Assembly: GCA_018711085.1 (NCBI GenBank)
Contig: DVIR01000030.1
Coordinates: 62,001 to 126,000, forward strand
Source: Faeciplasma gallinarum
Lineage (GTDB): Bacteria; Bacillota; Clostridia; Oscillospirales; Ruminococcaceae
Length of the DNA: 64,000 nucleotides
Reading direction: 5' to 3'
A program made the translations under genes and the position numbers. The notes under the pieces were generated by a model, which made no database searches, had not been told where the DNA came from, and saw nothing but the letters and a program-made list of their open reading frames with translations. Shown here in pieces: positions 25,727 to 35,353 of the stretch; positions within the stretch are counted from its first letter, which is position 1; each line of letters starts with the position of its first letter.

Positions 25727-25758
25727 GAAGCGGCACGGTTTCGTGCCGCTTCTTTTTC
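25727..25758 (+). terminator. Terminator of the ABC exporter operon
   Basis: GAAGCGGCACG/CGTGCCGCTTC stem with a four-base loop followed by TTTTTCT. Confidence 0.9.
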
Positions 25759-25837
25759 TATGTGTGCCGCCCCCGACCTTTGCCGCCTCCCGCATCTTAT
25801 AATCGTCCATAAAATTGTACTAAAGCGCCAATATGTG

Positions 25838-25866
25838 TTTACATTCGCCCTGCGCTCTGTTATACT
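25838..25866 (+). promoter_or_regulatory. Predicted promoter of the 193-residue orphan gene
   Basis: TTTACA, 17 bases, TATACT, about 40 bases before the ATG at 25908. Confidence 0.6.
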
Positions 25867-25907
25867 TGATACATAACTTAGCGCGAATCGCCGAATGGGG
25901 GATAAAA

Positions 25908-26489
25908 ATGGGCAAGTACGACAACTACAGCTTTAAAAAAGGGATAGAAAAGGCGCAAAGACGTCTTAACAGGCTGCTGCGCAGGAAAAGATGCGACCCC
26001 GAAAAGCTTGAAAAGGCAAAAAAGGACTTTGAAAACGCAAAGCTTTTTGAGAGCTGCCAGATATTTCGCGGTTTTTTAAGCGATGCACCCGGAAAAAACA
26101 TCATGTTCAGCGACGACAACCGCGTCATCTGGATGTTAGGGCATGTCATACCGTACGACGACCTCGCATCCTATTCGATTTACGGCACGGGCAAAACCAT
26201 CACGCAAACCACCACCCGCGCAAGGGGAGTGTTCTCCCGCGCGTACATAGGGCATGCTATTGCGGGCGATGTGGGAGCTATCTTGGGTGCGGCAACTGCG
26301 CCCGTCGAGACTACAACCTACGACACGGGGATGTACGAGGGCTTTACTCTGTACCTGTACTCAAAGAGCGGCAAAAACGACGCCGGAGTCAACGTCCCTC
26401 GCCTGTACTACAAGGAGGGCGACAAGCTGCCAAAGAAGTGGCGCGAGCTTCTGCAAAAGCTCAAGGACATAATAAACAAAAAGATATAA
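25908..26489 (+). CDS. Hypothetical cytosolic protein, possibly PH-like
   Basis: 193 residues from the ATG at 25908 (GGGGGATAAAA upstream). The first 50 residues are highly basic and helical (KGIEKAQRRLNRLLRRKRCD), and the middle has VIPYDDLASYSIYGTGKTITQT. The latter, followed by a Gly/Ala stretch (GHAIAGDVGAILGAATAPVE), resembles short bacterial PH-like/SHOCT-associated proteins in which a strand pair flanks a small Gly-rich hairpin. No membrane helix is clear. It is flanked by its own promoter and terminator. I do not assign a function. Confidence 0.65.
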   Translation: MGKYDNYSFKKGIEKAQRRLNRLLRRKRCDPEKLEKAKKDFENAKLFESCQIFRGFLSDAPGKNIMFSDDNRVIWMLGHVIPYDDLASYSIYGTGKTITQTTTRARGVFSRAYIGHAIAGDVGAILGAATAPVETTTYDTGMYEGFTLYLYSKSGKNDAGVNVPRLYYKEGDKLPKKWRELLQKLKDIINKKI

Positions 26490-26502
26490 CGGCATAAAAA
26501 AT

Positions 26503-26543
26503 GACGGCGTGTATTAAAAAATACACTGCCGTCTTATGTTTTT
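26503..26543 (+). terminator. Terminator after the orphan gene
   Basis: GACGGC-GTGTAT...ATACAC-T-GCCGTC stem followed by TTATGTTTTT. It may act on both strands, since gyrA converges from the right. Confidence 0.8.
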
Positions 26544-26646
26544 GATTGTTTCACAGGCTGAAAGGGGGAATGCGTATGCATATCCTGCCGGTGCTCCTAA
26601 GCGTTTTTCGTGGTGTACGCATGCTGCAGCCCTCAAAAACCCTTCG

Positions 26647-29238
26647 TTACTCCTCCGAGTCGCCTTCATCCTCCGGCTCGTCATCCGGCTCGTCGTCGGA
26701 CACGTCTGCGGCTTCAAGCTCCTCCTGAGCCTCGGCTGCCTTTTCCTCCTCGGCGAGGTTTGCAAGCTCCTCATCCGAAAGCGTCTCGACTTCTTCAATC
26801 TGCGCATCGTCGTCATGCTCGGCGGTGGTGAACGCCGCTACAAGTCTGTCGGGTGCGTTCTTGGTCTTCATGATGGTAACTCCGCCGGAATACCTGCTCA
26901 TCACGCTTATGTCGCTTGCGCGAACCCTTATTATAACTCCGTCGTTCGAGATGAGTATTACATCCTCGTCGTCCCTGACGGTGCGTATGCCGCAGACCTT
27001 GCCCTTTTGCTCGTTTACCTTGTAGTTGAGTATGCCGTATCCGCCTCTGTTCTGGAGCCTGTAGTTGTCAAACTCAACGCGCCTGCCGTAGCCCTTGTCG
27101 GTGACGGTAAGGAGCATGGCGTCCGGCTGAATGGTCTGAAGTGACACAACCTCATCGTCGCCGCGGAGCTTTATTGCCTTTACGCCGTGCGCAGAGCGGG
27201 ACATGGCTCTAAGGCTGCTTTCCTCAAAGCATATGACCATTCCGTTTTTGGTGGCGACGACAAGCTTGCTGCTGCCGTCTGTCATCATTGCGCCCCTGAT
27301 TTCGTCCCCCTCGTCAAGACCTATGGCAATCAGTCCGCTCTTTCTTACGTTTTGGTACTTTGAAATATGCGTTCTCTTTATCTTGCCGTTTTTGGTGACC
27401 ATGGTGACGTACTTGTCGCAGTCAAAGTCGGGGCAGGTGAGCATGGCCGCTATCTTGTCCTCGCCGGGCGTGAGGGGGAGTATGTTTACTATGTTTGAAC
27501 CCCTTGACGCCTTTGAACCCTCGGCAAGCTCAAAGCACTTGAGTTTATACATAATGCCCTTGTTGGTGACAAAGAGTATGTTGTCGTGGGTGGAGCACAC
27601 CAGCATCTCGGACACGTAGTCCTCCTCGCGCTGCTTCATGCCGCTTATGCCTCTGCCGCCCCGCTTTTGAACCGCGTACTCCGACGAGCTTGTCCTCTTG
27701 ATGTAGCCGTTGTTTGTCAGCGCAACTACGTTTGTGTCCTCCGGAATCAGGTCCTCTATATCTACCTCACCGCTTATTGCCTGTATTTCGGTGCGGCGCG
27801 GGTCGTCAAACTTGGCTTTTATCTCGTCTATTTCGGTTATAATCACGTCCAAAAGCTTTTCATGGCTGCCCAAAATTTCTTCAAAGCCCCGTATCTTCGC
27901 CTCAAGCGCGTCGAGTTCGTCATATATCTTCTGGCGCTCAAGTCCCGTGAGCTGTATAAGGCGCATGTTTGCTATATACTCCGCCTGAATATCAGATATG
28001 CCGAACCTCTCAATTAAAGCCGCCTTTGCCTCGGCGGGGGTCTGGGACGAGCGTATAATCTTTATGACCTCGTCGATGAAGTCGAGGGCGATTATGAGTC
28101 CCTGAAGGATGTGCTCGCGCTCTTTTGCCTTCTTTAAGTCAAACTGCGTCCTTCTGGTGACGACTTCGACCTGGAAGTTTAGGTACTCTTCAAGTATCTG
28201 CTTTAAGGTCAGAACCTTCGGCACGCCGTTGACAAGCGCAAGCATTATCACTCCGACGGTGTCCTGAAGCTGAGTATAGCTGAACAGCTTGTTTAAAACT
28301 ATCTGCGGGTTTGCGTCCTTTTTAAGCTCTATTACTATTCTCATGCCGGAGCGGTCGGACTCGTCCCGAAGGGCATGTATGCCGTCAACCCTCTTGTCCT
28401 TTACAAGCTGCGATATCGACTCTATGAGCCTTGACTTGTTGACCATGTAGGGGATTTCGGTCACAACTATGGCGTTTCTGCCGTTTATCTCCTCTATAGA
28501 GGTCTTTGAGCGAAGGGTTATCTTTGCTCTGCCGGTGGCGTATGCCGCCCTTATTCCCGCTCTGCCCATTATAATTCCGCCGGTGGGGAAGTCGGGGCCT
28601 TTTATTTTCTCCATCAGCTCGTCAAGCGTGCAGTCGGGGTTTTTGGCTACGAGCTTTACGCCCTCTATCACCTCGCCCAGGTTGTGCGGGGGGATGTTTG
28701 TCGCCATTCCGACGGCTATGCCGACAGAGCCGTTTACCAAAACATTCGGGAACCTCGAGGGCAAAACAACCGGCTCTTTTAATCTGTCGTCAAAGTTTGA
28801 TGTGAAGTCAACGGTGTCCTTGTCTATGTCGGTGAGCATATTTACCGCCATCTTTGCCATCTTGGCCTCGGTGTATCGGTATGCGGCGGCGGGGTCTCCG
28901 TCTATTGAGCCGAAGTTTCCGTGTCCGTCAACTAAGGGATAGCGCATTGAAAAGCTCTGCGCAAGTCTCACAAGTGCGTCATACACCGATGCGTCGCCGT
29001 GGGGATGATATCTACCGAGGCAGTCGCCGACCGTCGTCGCGCACTTTAAGTATTTTTTGTCCGGAGTCAGTCCGTCCTCGTACATCGTGTACAAAATCCT
29101 TCTGTGCACCGGCTTTAAGCCGTCCCTTACGTCGGGGAGCGCACGCTGGATTATTACCGACATCGAATATGCTAAAAAAGACGACCGCATTTCGTCATTT
29201 ATTTCAGTCAGCTTAACCTTTTTGTCTTCTGCGAACAA
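26647..29238 (-). CDS. gyrA: DNA gyrase subunit A
   Basis: 863 residues: winged-helix/tower domains with catalytic Tyr122 (AYRYTEAKM), then a six-bladed C-terminal pinwheel whose GyrA box reads QKRGGRGI (near residue 525), and a long acidic tail (DDEPDDEPEDEGDSEE). The start appears to be TTG at 29238. The quinolone-determining region reads GDASVYDALV, so position 83 is Ala instead of the usual Ser, while Asp87 is kept. Gyrase introduces negative supercoils. The gene lies downstream of gyrB with a YcxB-like gene between. Confidence 0.96.
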   Translation of the reverse strand: MFAEDKKVKLTEINDEMRSSFLAYSMSVIIQRALPDVRDGLKPVHRRILYTMYEDGLTPDKKYLKCATTVGDCLGRYHPHGDASVYDALVRLAQSFSMRYPLVDGHGNFGSIDGDPAAAYRYTEAKMAKMAVNMLTDIDKDTVDFTSNFDDRLKEPVVLPSRFPNVLVNGSVGIAVGMATNIPPHNLGEVIEGVKLVAKNPDCTLDELMEKIKGPDFPTGGIIMGRAGIRAAYATGRAKITLRSKTSIEEINGRNAIVVTEIPYMVNKSRLIESISQLVKDKRVDGIHALRDESDRSGMRIVIELKKDANPQIVLNKLFSYTQLQDTVGVIMLALVNGVPKVLTLKQILEEYLNFQVEVVTRRTQFDLKKAKEREHILQGLIIALDFIDEVIKIIRSSQTPAEAKAALIERFGISDIQAEYIANMRLIQLTGLERQKIYDELDALEAKIRGFEEILGSHEKLLDVIITEIDEIKAKFDDPRRTEIQAISGEVDIEDLIPEDTNVVALTNNGYIKRTSSSEYAVQKRGGRGISGMKQREEDYVSEMLVCSTHDNILFVTNKGIMYKLKCFELAEGSKASRGSNIVNILPLTPGEDKIAAMLTCPDFDCDKYVTMVTKNGKIKRTHISKYQNVRKSGLIAIGLDEGDEIRGAMMTDGSSKLVVATKNGMVICFEESSLRAMSRSAHGVKAIKLRGDDEVVSLQTIQPDAMLLTVTDKGYGRRVEFDNYRLQNRGGYGILNYKVNEQKGKVCGIRTVRDDEDVILISNDGVIIRVRASDISVMSRYSGGVTIMKTKNAPDRLVAAFTTAEHDDDAQIEEVETLSDEELANLAEEEKAAEAQEELEAADVSDDEPDDEPEDEGDSEE

Positions 29239-29259
29239 ATATAATCACGCTCTTTCGAT

Positions 29260-29877
29260 TTATTTTTTTCCTGATTCGTTTATCTTTCTGACAAGCTCCG
29301 AAACCGCTTCTCTTCCCTCGTCGCTAAGGCTGCTCTTGGGTATGACGCAAAACGTCTTTGCCGAATACAGCCCGAAGTAGTCGTTCCGCTCGACCGCCTT
29401 TAAGCTCTTGTCCGCGAGCATGGTTTCGGTGGGAGGGATTTGGTTTTCGTCCGGCGATGCGCTTGACACCGCCACTTCCGTTACCTGCGTCTTAGAACCG
29501 TCTGCGCCTTCCTCGTCCGATACGGCTTCAACCACCGTTTCTCTTTGGGGGAGTATGGTTTCAACGACGTATCTGTCGTCATAAATGTTTAAAATGTACC
29601 TGTCGTCCTTTATCTCATCAAGCGCCGAGGCGATCTTTCGTTTTTGGACAATGGGTGACATGACGTTCACCGCTATGATGAATATGCATATCGCAAGGCA
29701 AAACCATCCCACGCCGTAGCTCGGGTCTCTGACAATCTGCTCGACAAACAAAGCTCCTATCACCAAAAACACCGCAGCGGTGATTATAAGCCTTGTGCGG
29801 CGATAGAGCTTTATATAATCGTCGTAGCCCTTTAGCCACGCCGAGCTGTCGTGTCCGAATGTAACTTTTTGATTCAT
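29260..29877 (-). CDS. YcxB-like membrane protein
   Basis: 205 residues with two membrane helices (about 28-75: RLIITAAVFLVIGALFVEQI and GWFCLAICIFIIAVNVM). A cytosolic domain follows, ending in the YcxB-like pattern NDYFGLYSAKTFCVIPKSSL. Between them is an acidic, low-complexity insertion (about 115-150) not usual for the family. Function unknown. GGAGAAAAATAA precedes the ATG. Insertion between gyrB and gyrA, 21 bases before gyrA, suggests cotranscription. Confidence 0.75.
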   Translation of the reverse strand: MNQKVTFGHDSSAWLKGYDDYIKLYRRTRLIITAAVFLVIGALFVEQIVRDPSYGVGWFCLAICIFIIAVNVMSPIVQKRKIASALDEIKDDRYILNIYDDRYVVETILPQRETVVEAVSDEEGADGSKTQVTEVAVSSASPDENQIPPTETMLADKSLKAVERNDYFGLYSAKTFCVIPKSSLSDEGREAVSELVRKINESGKK

Positions 29878-29923
29878 TTATTTTTCTCCGTCTTTGCTTT
29901 TTGACACGCAGGCATGCGCGTTA

Positions 29924-31933
29924 TCAGAAGTCGAGGTTTTCCGCAAACTTTGCGTTCTTTTCGATAAACTCACGTCTCGGATTTACCTTGTCGCCCATAA
30001 GTATGCTGAAAGTCTCGTCCGCCTTAACTGCGTCCTCAAGCGTGATCTTGACTATTGTTCTTGTTTCGGGATCCATGGTCGTCTCCCAAAGCTGCTGCGG
30101 GTCCATCTCTCCTAAGCCCTTGTATCTTTGCACGTCCGGCTTTGACCTGCCGTCGGGGGAGGTAAGCTCCGCTATATATGCGTCCCTTTCCTCGTCCGAG
30201 AACGCATACCGCACCTGCTTGCCCCTTGAAACCTTGAAAAGAGGCGGCTGGGCGATGTATATGTGTCCCTGGTCGATGAGCGGGCGCATAAACCTGAAGA
30301 AGAATGTCAAAAGCAGTGTTCTTATGTGGCATCCGTCCACATCGGCATCCGCCATTATTATGACCTTGCCGTAGCGCAGCTTTGATATGTCGAAGTCCTC
30401 GCCGATAGACGTTCCCAAAGCCGTCACTACGGGTGTGAGCTTTTCGTTTCCGTACACCTTGTCTATTCTCGCCTTTTCGACGTTTAACATCTTGCCCCAC
30501 AGCGGAAGTATCGCCTGATATTTTCTTTCTCTGCCTTCTTTAGCCGAACCGCCTGCGGAGTCTCCCTCGACGATGAATATTTCCGTCTGCGCGGGGTCGC
30601 TCTCCTGACAGTCGGCAAGCTTTCCGGGGAGGTTTGCCGAGTCGAGCGCGGACTTTCTTCTCGTCAGGTCCCTTGCACGCTTTGCGGCCTCTCTTGCCTT
30701 CTGCGCCTGCACCGACTTGTCAAATATCATCCTTGCGACTGCGGGGTTTTCCTCGAGGTAGTTCATCAGCTTTTCGTAAACTATCCCCTCAACAAACGGG
30801 CGCACCTCGGGGTTTCCGAGCCTTCCCTTTGTCTGTCCTTCAAACTCGCAGTCGGTGAGCTTAACAGACACAACGGCGGTAAGACCTTCTCTTACGTCGT
30901 CGCCGGTGAGCTTGTCGCCGGCTTTTAAGAGGTTGAACTTCTTGCCGTAGTCGTTTATTACCTTTGTAAGCGCGTTTTTAAAGCCGGTTTCATGCGTTCC
31001 GCCGTCCGGCGTATGCACGTTGTTGGCAAAGGACAAAATCAGCTCGTTGTAAGAGTCGTTGTACTGCATGGCTATTTCGGCGATGTAGTCGTCCTTTACT
31101 CCGCTGATGTATATTACCTCCGGGTTTATGACGTCAAGCCCGCGGGTGTTGTGTATGTGTGTGACAAATTCTCTTATGCCGCCCTTGTAGCAAAGGTCAA
31201 CCTCTACGTCCTCGTCGCCCCGCCTGTCTATAAACACTATTCTCACGCCTGCGTTTAAAAACGCCTGCTCACGGAGCATGGTCAAAAGCGTGTCGTAGTC
31301 ATATTCTGTAGTCTGCTCGAATATCTGCGGGTCGGCTTTAAAGGTGACCTGCGTTCCGGTCTTGTCCGTTTCTCCTATTATTTTAAGCTCTTCGTCGTAG
31401 TTTCCACGCTCAAAGCGCTGGAAGTAGATGTTCTTTCCGTCGCATATTTTAAGCTCCAGCCACTCGGACAGCGCGTTTACAACCGATGCTCCGACGCCGT
31501 GAAGTCCGCCCGCGACTTTGTATCCGCCGCCGCCGAACTTTCCGCCCGCGTGAAGCTTTGTGTAAACAACCGTTGCCGCTGATATTCCTTCCTTCGGATG
31601 TATTCCGGTCGGTATGCCTCTTCCGTTGTCGGTGACCCTGACGATATTGCCCTTTAGAAGCTCTACTTCTATTTTGGTGCAGTATCCCGCAAGCGCCTCG
31701 TCTATTGAGTTTGTGACTATCTCATAGACAAGATGGTGAAGTCCCTTTGGGCCGGTGGAACCTATATACATTCCGGGGCGCTTTCTCACCGCCTCAAGTC
31801 CCTCTAAGACCTGTATTTCGCTCGCATCGTAGTTGTTGTCCTTGTCAACCGCGGTAGAGTTTAATGTAATTTCGTTGTTATCCAAAACACAGTCCTCCGT
31901 ATTTATATTTTGTATTCCGTAGAATTTTTGCAT
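29924..31933 (-). CDS. gyrB: DNA gyrase subunit B
   Basis: 669 residues with GHKL ATPase motifs (VRKRPGMYIGS, VTDNGRGIPTG, GGLHGVGASVVNALS), the transducer domain, and the TOPRIM motif (EGDSAGGSAKEGRERKYQA; DADVDGCHIRTLL). The start is uncertain: the ATG at 31933 has GAGG only one base upstream, whereas a TTG 16 codons later (31885) is preceded by GGAGG at an ideal eight bases. That would give MDNNEITLNSTA. The gene directly follows remB. It completes gyrase with gyrA. Confidence 0.96.
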   Translation of the reverse strand: MQKFYGIQNINTEDCVLDNNEITLNSTAVDKDNNYDASEIQVLEGLEAVRKRPGMYIGSTGPKGLHHLVYEIVTNSIDEALAGYCTKIEVELLKGNIVRVTDNGRGIPTGIHPKEGISAATVVYTKLHAGGKFGGGGYKVAGGLHGVGASVVNALSEWLELKICDGKNIYFQRFERGNYDEELKIIGETDKTGTQVTFKADPQIFEQTTEYDYDTLLTMLREQAFLNAGVRIVFIDRRGDEDVEVDLCYKGGIREFVTHIHNTRGLDVINPEVIYISGVKDDYIAEIAMQYNDSYNELILSFANNVHTPDGGTHETGFKNALTKVINDYGKKFNLLKAGDKLTGDDVREGLTAVVSVKLTDCEFEGQTKGRLGNPEVRPFVEGIVYEKLMNYLEENPAVARMIFDKSVQAQKAREAAKRARDLTRRKSALDSANLPGKLADCQESDPAQTEIFIVEGDSAGGSAKEGRERKYQAILPLWGKMLNVEKARIDKVYGNEKLTPVVTALGTSIGEDFDISKLRYGKVIIMADADVDGCHIRTLLLTFFFRFMRPLIDQGHIYIAQPPLFKVSRGKQVRYAFSDEERDAYIAELTSPDGRSKPDVQRYKGLGEMDPQQLWETTMDPETRTIVKITLEDAVKADETFSILMGDKVNPRREFIEKNAKFAENLDF

Positions 31934-31936
31934 GCC

Positions 31937-32194
31937 TCAAAAAGACCTCTCAAACCTCTTTTTCAAGGTAGAAGGGTCGATAGAGCTTATGTAAACCCTT
32001 TCGGTGAAGTTGCGGTCAAGCGTTATTACAAAGCTTTTCGGCATTTCGTAAGAGCAGTACACCACCCATCCGGACTTTCCCGCACGGGCTAAATACTCCT
32101 TTGTGATTTTGGATGTCGATGACTTTTCTATGTCCATCACCGCTATCACATCCTGCATCGCAACGCTCACGCCGTTGCCGAGGTGCAAAAACAT
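31937..32194 (-). CDS. remB: Extracellular matrix regulator RemB (DUF370)
   Basis: 85 residues, MFLHLGNGVSVAMQDVIAVMD..., with the family's typical size. RemB (YaaB) lies between recF and gyrB in Bacillus; its paralogue RemA activates matrix and osmoprotection genes by binding DNA as a ring. AAGGAGAAGAGCGGG precedes the ATG. It overlaps nothing and is 17 bases after recF. Confidence 0.9.
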   Translation of the reverse strand: MFLHLGNGVSVAMQDVIAVMDIEKSSTSKITKEYLARAGKSGWVVYCSYEMPKSFVITLDRNFTERVYISSIDPSTLKKRFERSF

Positions 32195-32211
32195 CCCGCT
32201 CTTCTCCTTTT

Positions 32212-33363
32212 TTATTTCTCGCCGCGCTTTTCAAAGGGGTTTGACGAATATATGTCAACTAAATCGAGCTTGCCGTCCGCCATTTCATATATTGAGCCCA
32301 TCTTCTTTATCTCGCCCTTACAGCAGGTGATGAAGGTTTGCAGATTTACAATGTTGCTCAGGACAAACTTCTGTCTGTCCCTGTCAAGCTCCGACAAAAC
32401 GTCGTCAAGAAGTATAACAGGCTCCTCGCCGGTCTCGGTTTTAAGCATCATCGCCTGTCCGAACTTTATGCAAAGCGCGGCAGAGCGGTTTTGACCCTGA
32501 GAACCGTACTGTTTTACCGGGAATCCGTTTATGTTCACGCATACCTCGTCGCGGTGGATACCGTTTGCGGTGTATCCGAGCCTTATGTCCTCAGGACGGT
32601 TCTTTTTGAGCATCTGGTAATACTCGCTCTTTAAGTTTGTCTTGCTCAAAATGCTCTTGCGGAGGTTTTCGTAGATAGTTGAGATGTACTTAATCTCAAG
32701 GCTCTCTTTTCCCTCCGATATTATGTCGTAGTACTTGGCGGCTTCCCTTGCAAGCCCGTCTATGTATGTGTACCTGAACAGGCTTATGCATGCGCCCCTG
32801 CCCGCAAGCTGGAAGTCCCACACGTCAAGCTCGTCCTCCGAGCCTCTGCCCATTGACATGCTCTTTAAGAGATTATTTCTTTGCTCGAGTATGTTGTTGT
32901 ACTCGTCGATCATGGTTTTGAATCTCGGCCTTACCTGCGACACGCACATGTCGAGAAAATCTCTTCTGACTGCGGGCGAGCCTTTTGTGAGATTAAGGTC
33001 GTCAGGCGTGAATATAACCAGCAAAAGCCTTCCCAAAACGTCGGCGGACGTCCTCGCCTTTATGCCGTTTACAAGCACTTCTTTGTCTTTAGGGTTCCTT
33101 GAGAAGCTGTAAGAGACGTTTTGCATTCTTTCGCTCGTCTTAAAGTCAATTCTTACGCTTGTATCTTCAAGATCCAAGCTGACCATCTCTCTGTCTCTTG
33201 CCCCGCGAAAACTCTTTTCGCCGCTTGCAAGCCATATGGCCTCTAAAAGGTTGGTCTTGCCCTGCGCGTTAGAGCCGCAGATTACGTTTACTCCCGGATC
33301 AGGCTGAAAAGCCAAATCGTTTATGTTTCTGAAACCATCCACTTCGATGTTGGTGATTATCAT
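32212..33363 (-). CDS. recF: DNA replication/repair protein RecF
   Basis: 383 residues with Walker A GSNAQGKTN (about 30-38), the SMC-like signature QYGSQGQNRSAALCIKFG, and Walker B PVILLDDVLSELD. RecF loads RecA at gaps with RecO and RecR. The ribosome site (GAGGTAATGTAAA) lies inside the end of rlbA, indicating translational coupling. Confidence 0.95.
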   Translation of the reverse strand: MIITNIEVDGFRNINDLAFQPDPGVNVICGSNAQGKTNLLEAIWLASGEKSFRGARDREMVSLDLEDTSVRIDFKTSERMQNVSYSFSRNPKDKEVLVNGIKARTSADVLGRLLLVIFTPDDLNLTKGSPAVRRDFLDMCVSQVRPRFKTMIDEYNNILEQRNNLLKSMSMGRGSEDELDVWDFQLAGRGACISLFRYTYIDGLAREAAKYYDIISEGKESLEIKYISTIYENLRKSILSKTNLKSEYYQMLKKNRPEDIRLGYTANGIHRDEVCVNINGFPVKQYGSQGQNRSAALCIKFGQAMMLKTETGEEPVILLDDVLSELDRDRQKFVLSNIVNLQTFITCCKGEIKKMGSIYEMADGKLDLVDIYSSNPFEKRGEK

Positions 33364-33364
33364 T

Positions 33365-33613
33365 TTACATTACCTCAATTTCTGCAGAATTATTTTTGCC
33401 GGAATTTATTTTTACGGTGTCGCCTGCGCGCACCTTTTTGCCCCTTTCAAGGCATACATCGCCGTTTACGCTCACAGCCCCGCTCAAGACAAGCTCCTTT
33501 GCCTCTCCGCCGGTCTCGGTTATCCCCGCATACTTTAAAAGGGAATCGAGCTTTATGTAATCGGTGTGTATTTGCACTGTCGAACGCTCAATCGTTCTCT
33601 GCGGTTTACTCAT
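33365..33613 (-). CDS. rlbA: S4-domain protein RlbA/YaaA
   Basis: 82 residues, mostly an S4 RNA-binding domain (IKLDSLLKYAGITETGGEAK ... VLSGAVSVNGDVCLERGKKV). The family member next to dnaN and recF (YaaA/RlbA) is linked to 50S assembly. GGGGGAGATCATTTAAAAG precedes the ATG. A TTCGACA-type sequence (reverse, 33579-33585) lies in its first codons. Confidence 0.92.
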   Translation of the reverse strand: MSKPQRTIERSTVQIHTDYIKLDSLLKYAGITETGGEAKELVLSGAVSVNGDVCLERGKKVRAGDTVKINSGKNNSAEIEVM

Positions 33614-33655
33614 CTTTTAAATGATCTCCCCCTCTTTAAGGCTTTTTTCATGCCG

Positions 33656-34771
33656 TCAGTCCTTTTTAAGCCTTACCGGCAGGACTAAAAACGTGTACTC
33701 AGAGCCTTTTAAGGGGACTATCTTCATCGGAAGGTTTGAGCCGTTCATTAAAAGTCTCACGCTCTCGTCCGGTATCACCTTCAAAGGATCCAAAAGGAAC
33801 TTGCAGTTAAAGCCTATTTCTATCATCGGGCCTGTCACGTCCGCCTTGATCTCGTCGCTTATCTTTCCTATCTGGGTGCGGCAGGAAATCTTTAAGCATC
33901 CGGAATCAAAAGTGCACCTGACCGGACTTTTGACCTTTTCACTTATCAGCAAAGACGCCCTCTCAAGACAGTTAATAAGCTCGCGTTTGTCTATCACTAC
34001 GTCTATTGCGCTCGACTGCGGTATGGAGCCGCGGTAGTTGTGAAACTCGCCCTCAAGCAGTCTTGAAAATACCGTGTATCCCGAAAAATCAAACACAACC
34101 TGCTTTTTAGACACCGTCACAACGCACGTCTTGTCGTCCTCCGCGCCCAAAAGCTTTGATACCTCGCTTAAAGTCTTGGCGGGAACGACAAACTTTAAAT
34201 CTACGTCCGACTTCACCGGCTCTTCTCTCACGGCAAGCCTGAATCCGTCTATCGCCACAACCGTGAGATTTCCCGACACAACCTCAAAAAGCTCGCCCTT
34301 AAGTATCGGCTTTGTGTCGTTTTGCGACACCGCAAATATGGTTTGGTTTATCATGTCCCTGAGAACGGGCTGGGATATCACAAAGCTGCGGTCTCCGTCA
34401 AAGTCGGGAATCGACGGGTACTCCTCTGCGCTTATCGCGGGAATGGAATACTCCGTGTTTCCGCCCGATATCGTCATGACCATGTTTTCATCCACCGACA
34501 CGTTTATCTCGTCGGTTGGCATCTTCCTTATTATCTCCGAAAACAAACGCGAGTTGACTATAAGATCCGCGCTGCCTGTAGAGGTCACATCGAGCGTTGT
34601 CTTTATTCCTATTTCAAGGTCGTATCCGGTAAGGCATAAGCTGCCGGGCGAAACGGAAAACTTTATTCCCTCAAGCGCCGGTATTGATGACTTGTCCGCC
34701 GCCGCTTTGGAGACGTTTATAAGCGCTTCGTATAAGCCTGCTCTGTTGCAGGACAACTGCATAGGCTGCAT
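33656..34771 (-). CDS. dnaN: DNA polymerase III beta subunit (sliding clamp)
   Basis: 371 residues, three repeated clamp domains, ending PMKIVPLKGSEYTFLVLPVRLKKD as in the family. The clamp tethers the replicase and organises repair. GGAGATTATCAAC precedes the ATG; the same bases form a TTATCAACA sequence, a DnaA-box-like element overlapping the start. It is followed after 42 bases by rlbA. Confidence 0.97.
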   Translation of the reverse strand: MQPMQLSCNRAGLYEALINVSKAAADKSSIPALEGIKFSVSPGSLCLTGYDLEIGIKTTLDVTSTGSADLIVNSRLFSEIIRKMPTDEINVSVDENMVMTISGGNTEYSIPAISAEEYPSIPDFDGDRSFVISQPVLRDMINQTIFAVSQNDTKPILKGELFEVVSGNLTVVAIDGFRLAVREEPVKSDVDLKFVVPAKTLSEVSKLLGAEDDKTCVVTVSKKQVVFDFSGYTVFSRLLEGEFHNYRGSIPQSSAIDVVIDKRELINCLERASLLISEKVKSPVRCTFDSGCLKISCRTQIGKISDEIKADVTGPMIEIGFNCKFLLDPLKVIPDESVRLLMNGSNLPMKIVPLKGSEYTFLVLPVRLKKD

Positions 34772-35324
34772 GTTGATAATCTCCTTTTTACGATTATTTT
34801 TTTTTGCGAATATAAATGATATGTATATATTTATTTTTAGTATTAGTAGTAGGGGCTGTCGAAAAGTTTAAAACCCCTTAAAACCCGCATAATCACTGAG
34901 CGCATCCCCTCAACAGATTTTCAACCGAAAAAATGCGTTTTGTTTAAAACCGGCCTGCCGCCCGTCATGGTGTTAATTGAGTTTAAAATTTTTCGTTGAA
35001 AGTTAATTTCGCTGTCGAAAACCGATTTTCTTTAAACCGCAGGCTGTTGATTTAGAATTTTGTCCTTTGCCGCTTCTTAACTTTTAAAAAGGCTTACGCC
35101 TTGACAGCCGCGCCCGGCTTCCACCGAAAATCAAGCTCTCATGCGGGTTTTGCGGACAGCGTAAAACTATTCCAAAATGCCTCGTCCGTCGCCCTGACTG
35201 TTGAAAACTCCGTTGAAAAGTTAAAAGATGACCAAGATAACGCGCCTGTTTTGACCGAACTGCTTTAGCATGCATGCCGAGCCGCAAAATCATCGCGCAT
35301 TGCCGCACAGCATACCTATTATAT

Positions 35325-35353
35325 ATAATAGCAGGGCGCGAGCGGTTCGACAA
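35325..35353 (-). promoter_or_regulatory. Candidate promoter of the dnaN operon overlapped by TTCGACA
   Basis: On the minus strand TTGTCG, 17 bases, TATTAT. The -35 hexamer lies within the first TTCGACA motif (35346-35352), so a protein bound there would block or modulate dnaN transcription. The long leader to dnaN (about 550 bases) leaves other promoters possible. Confidence 0.4.
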
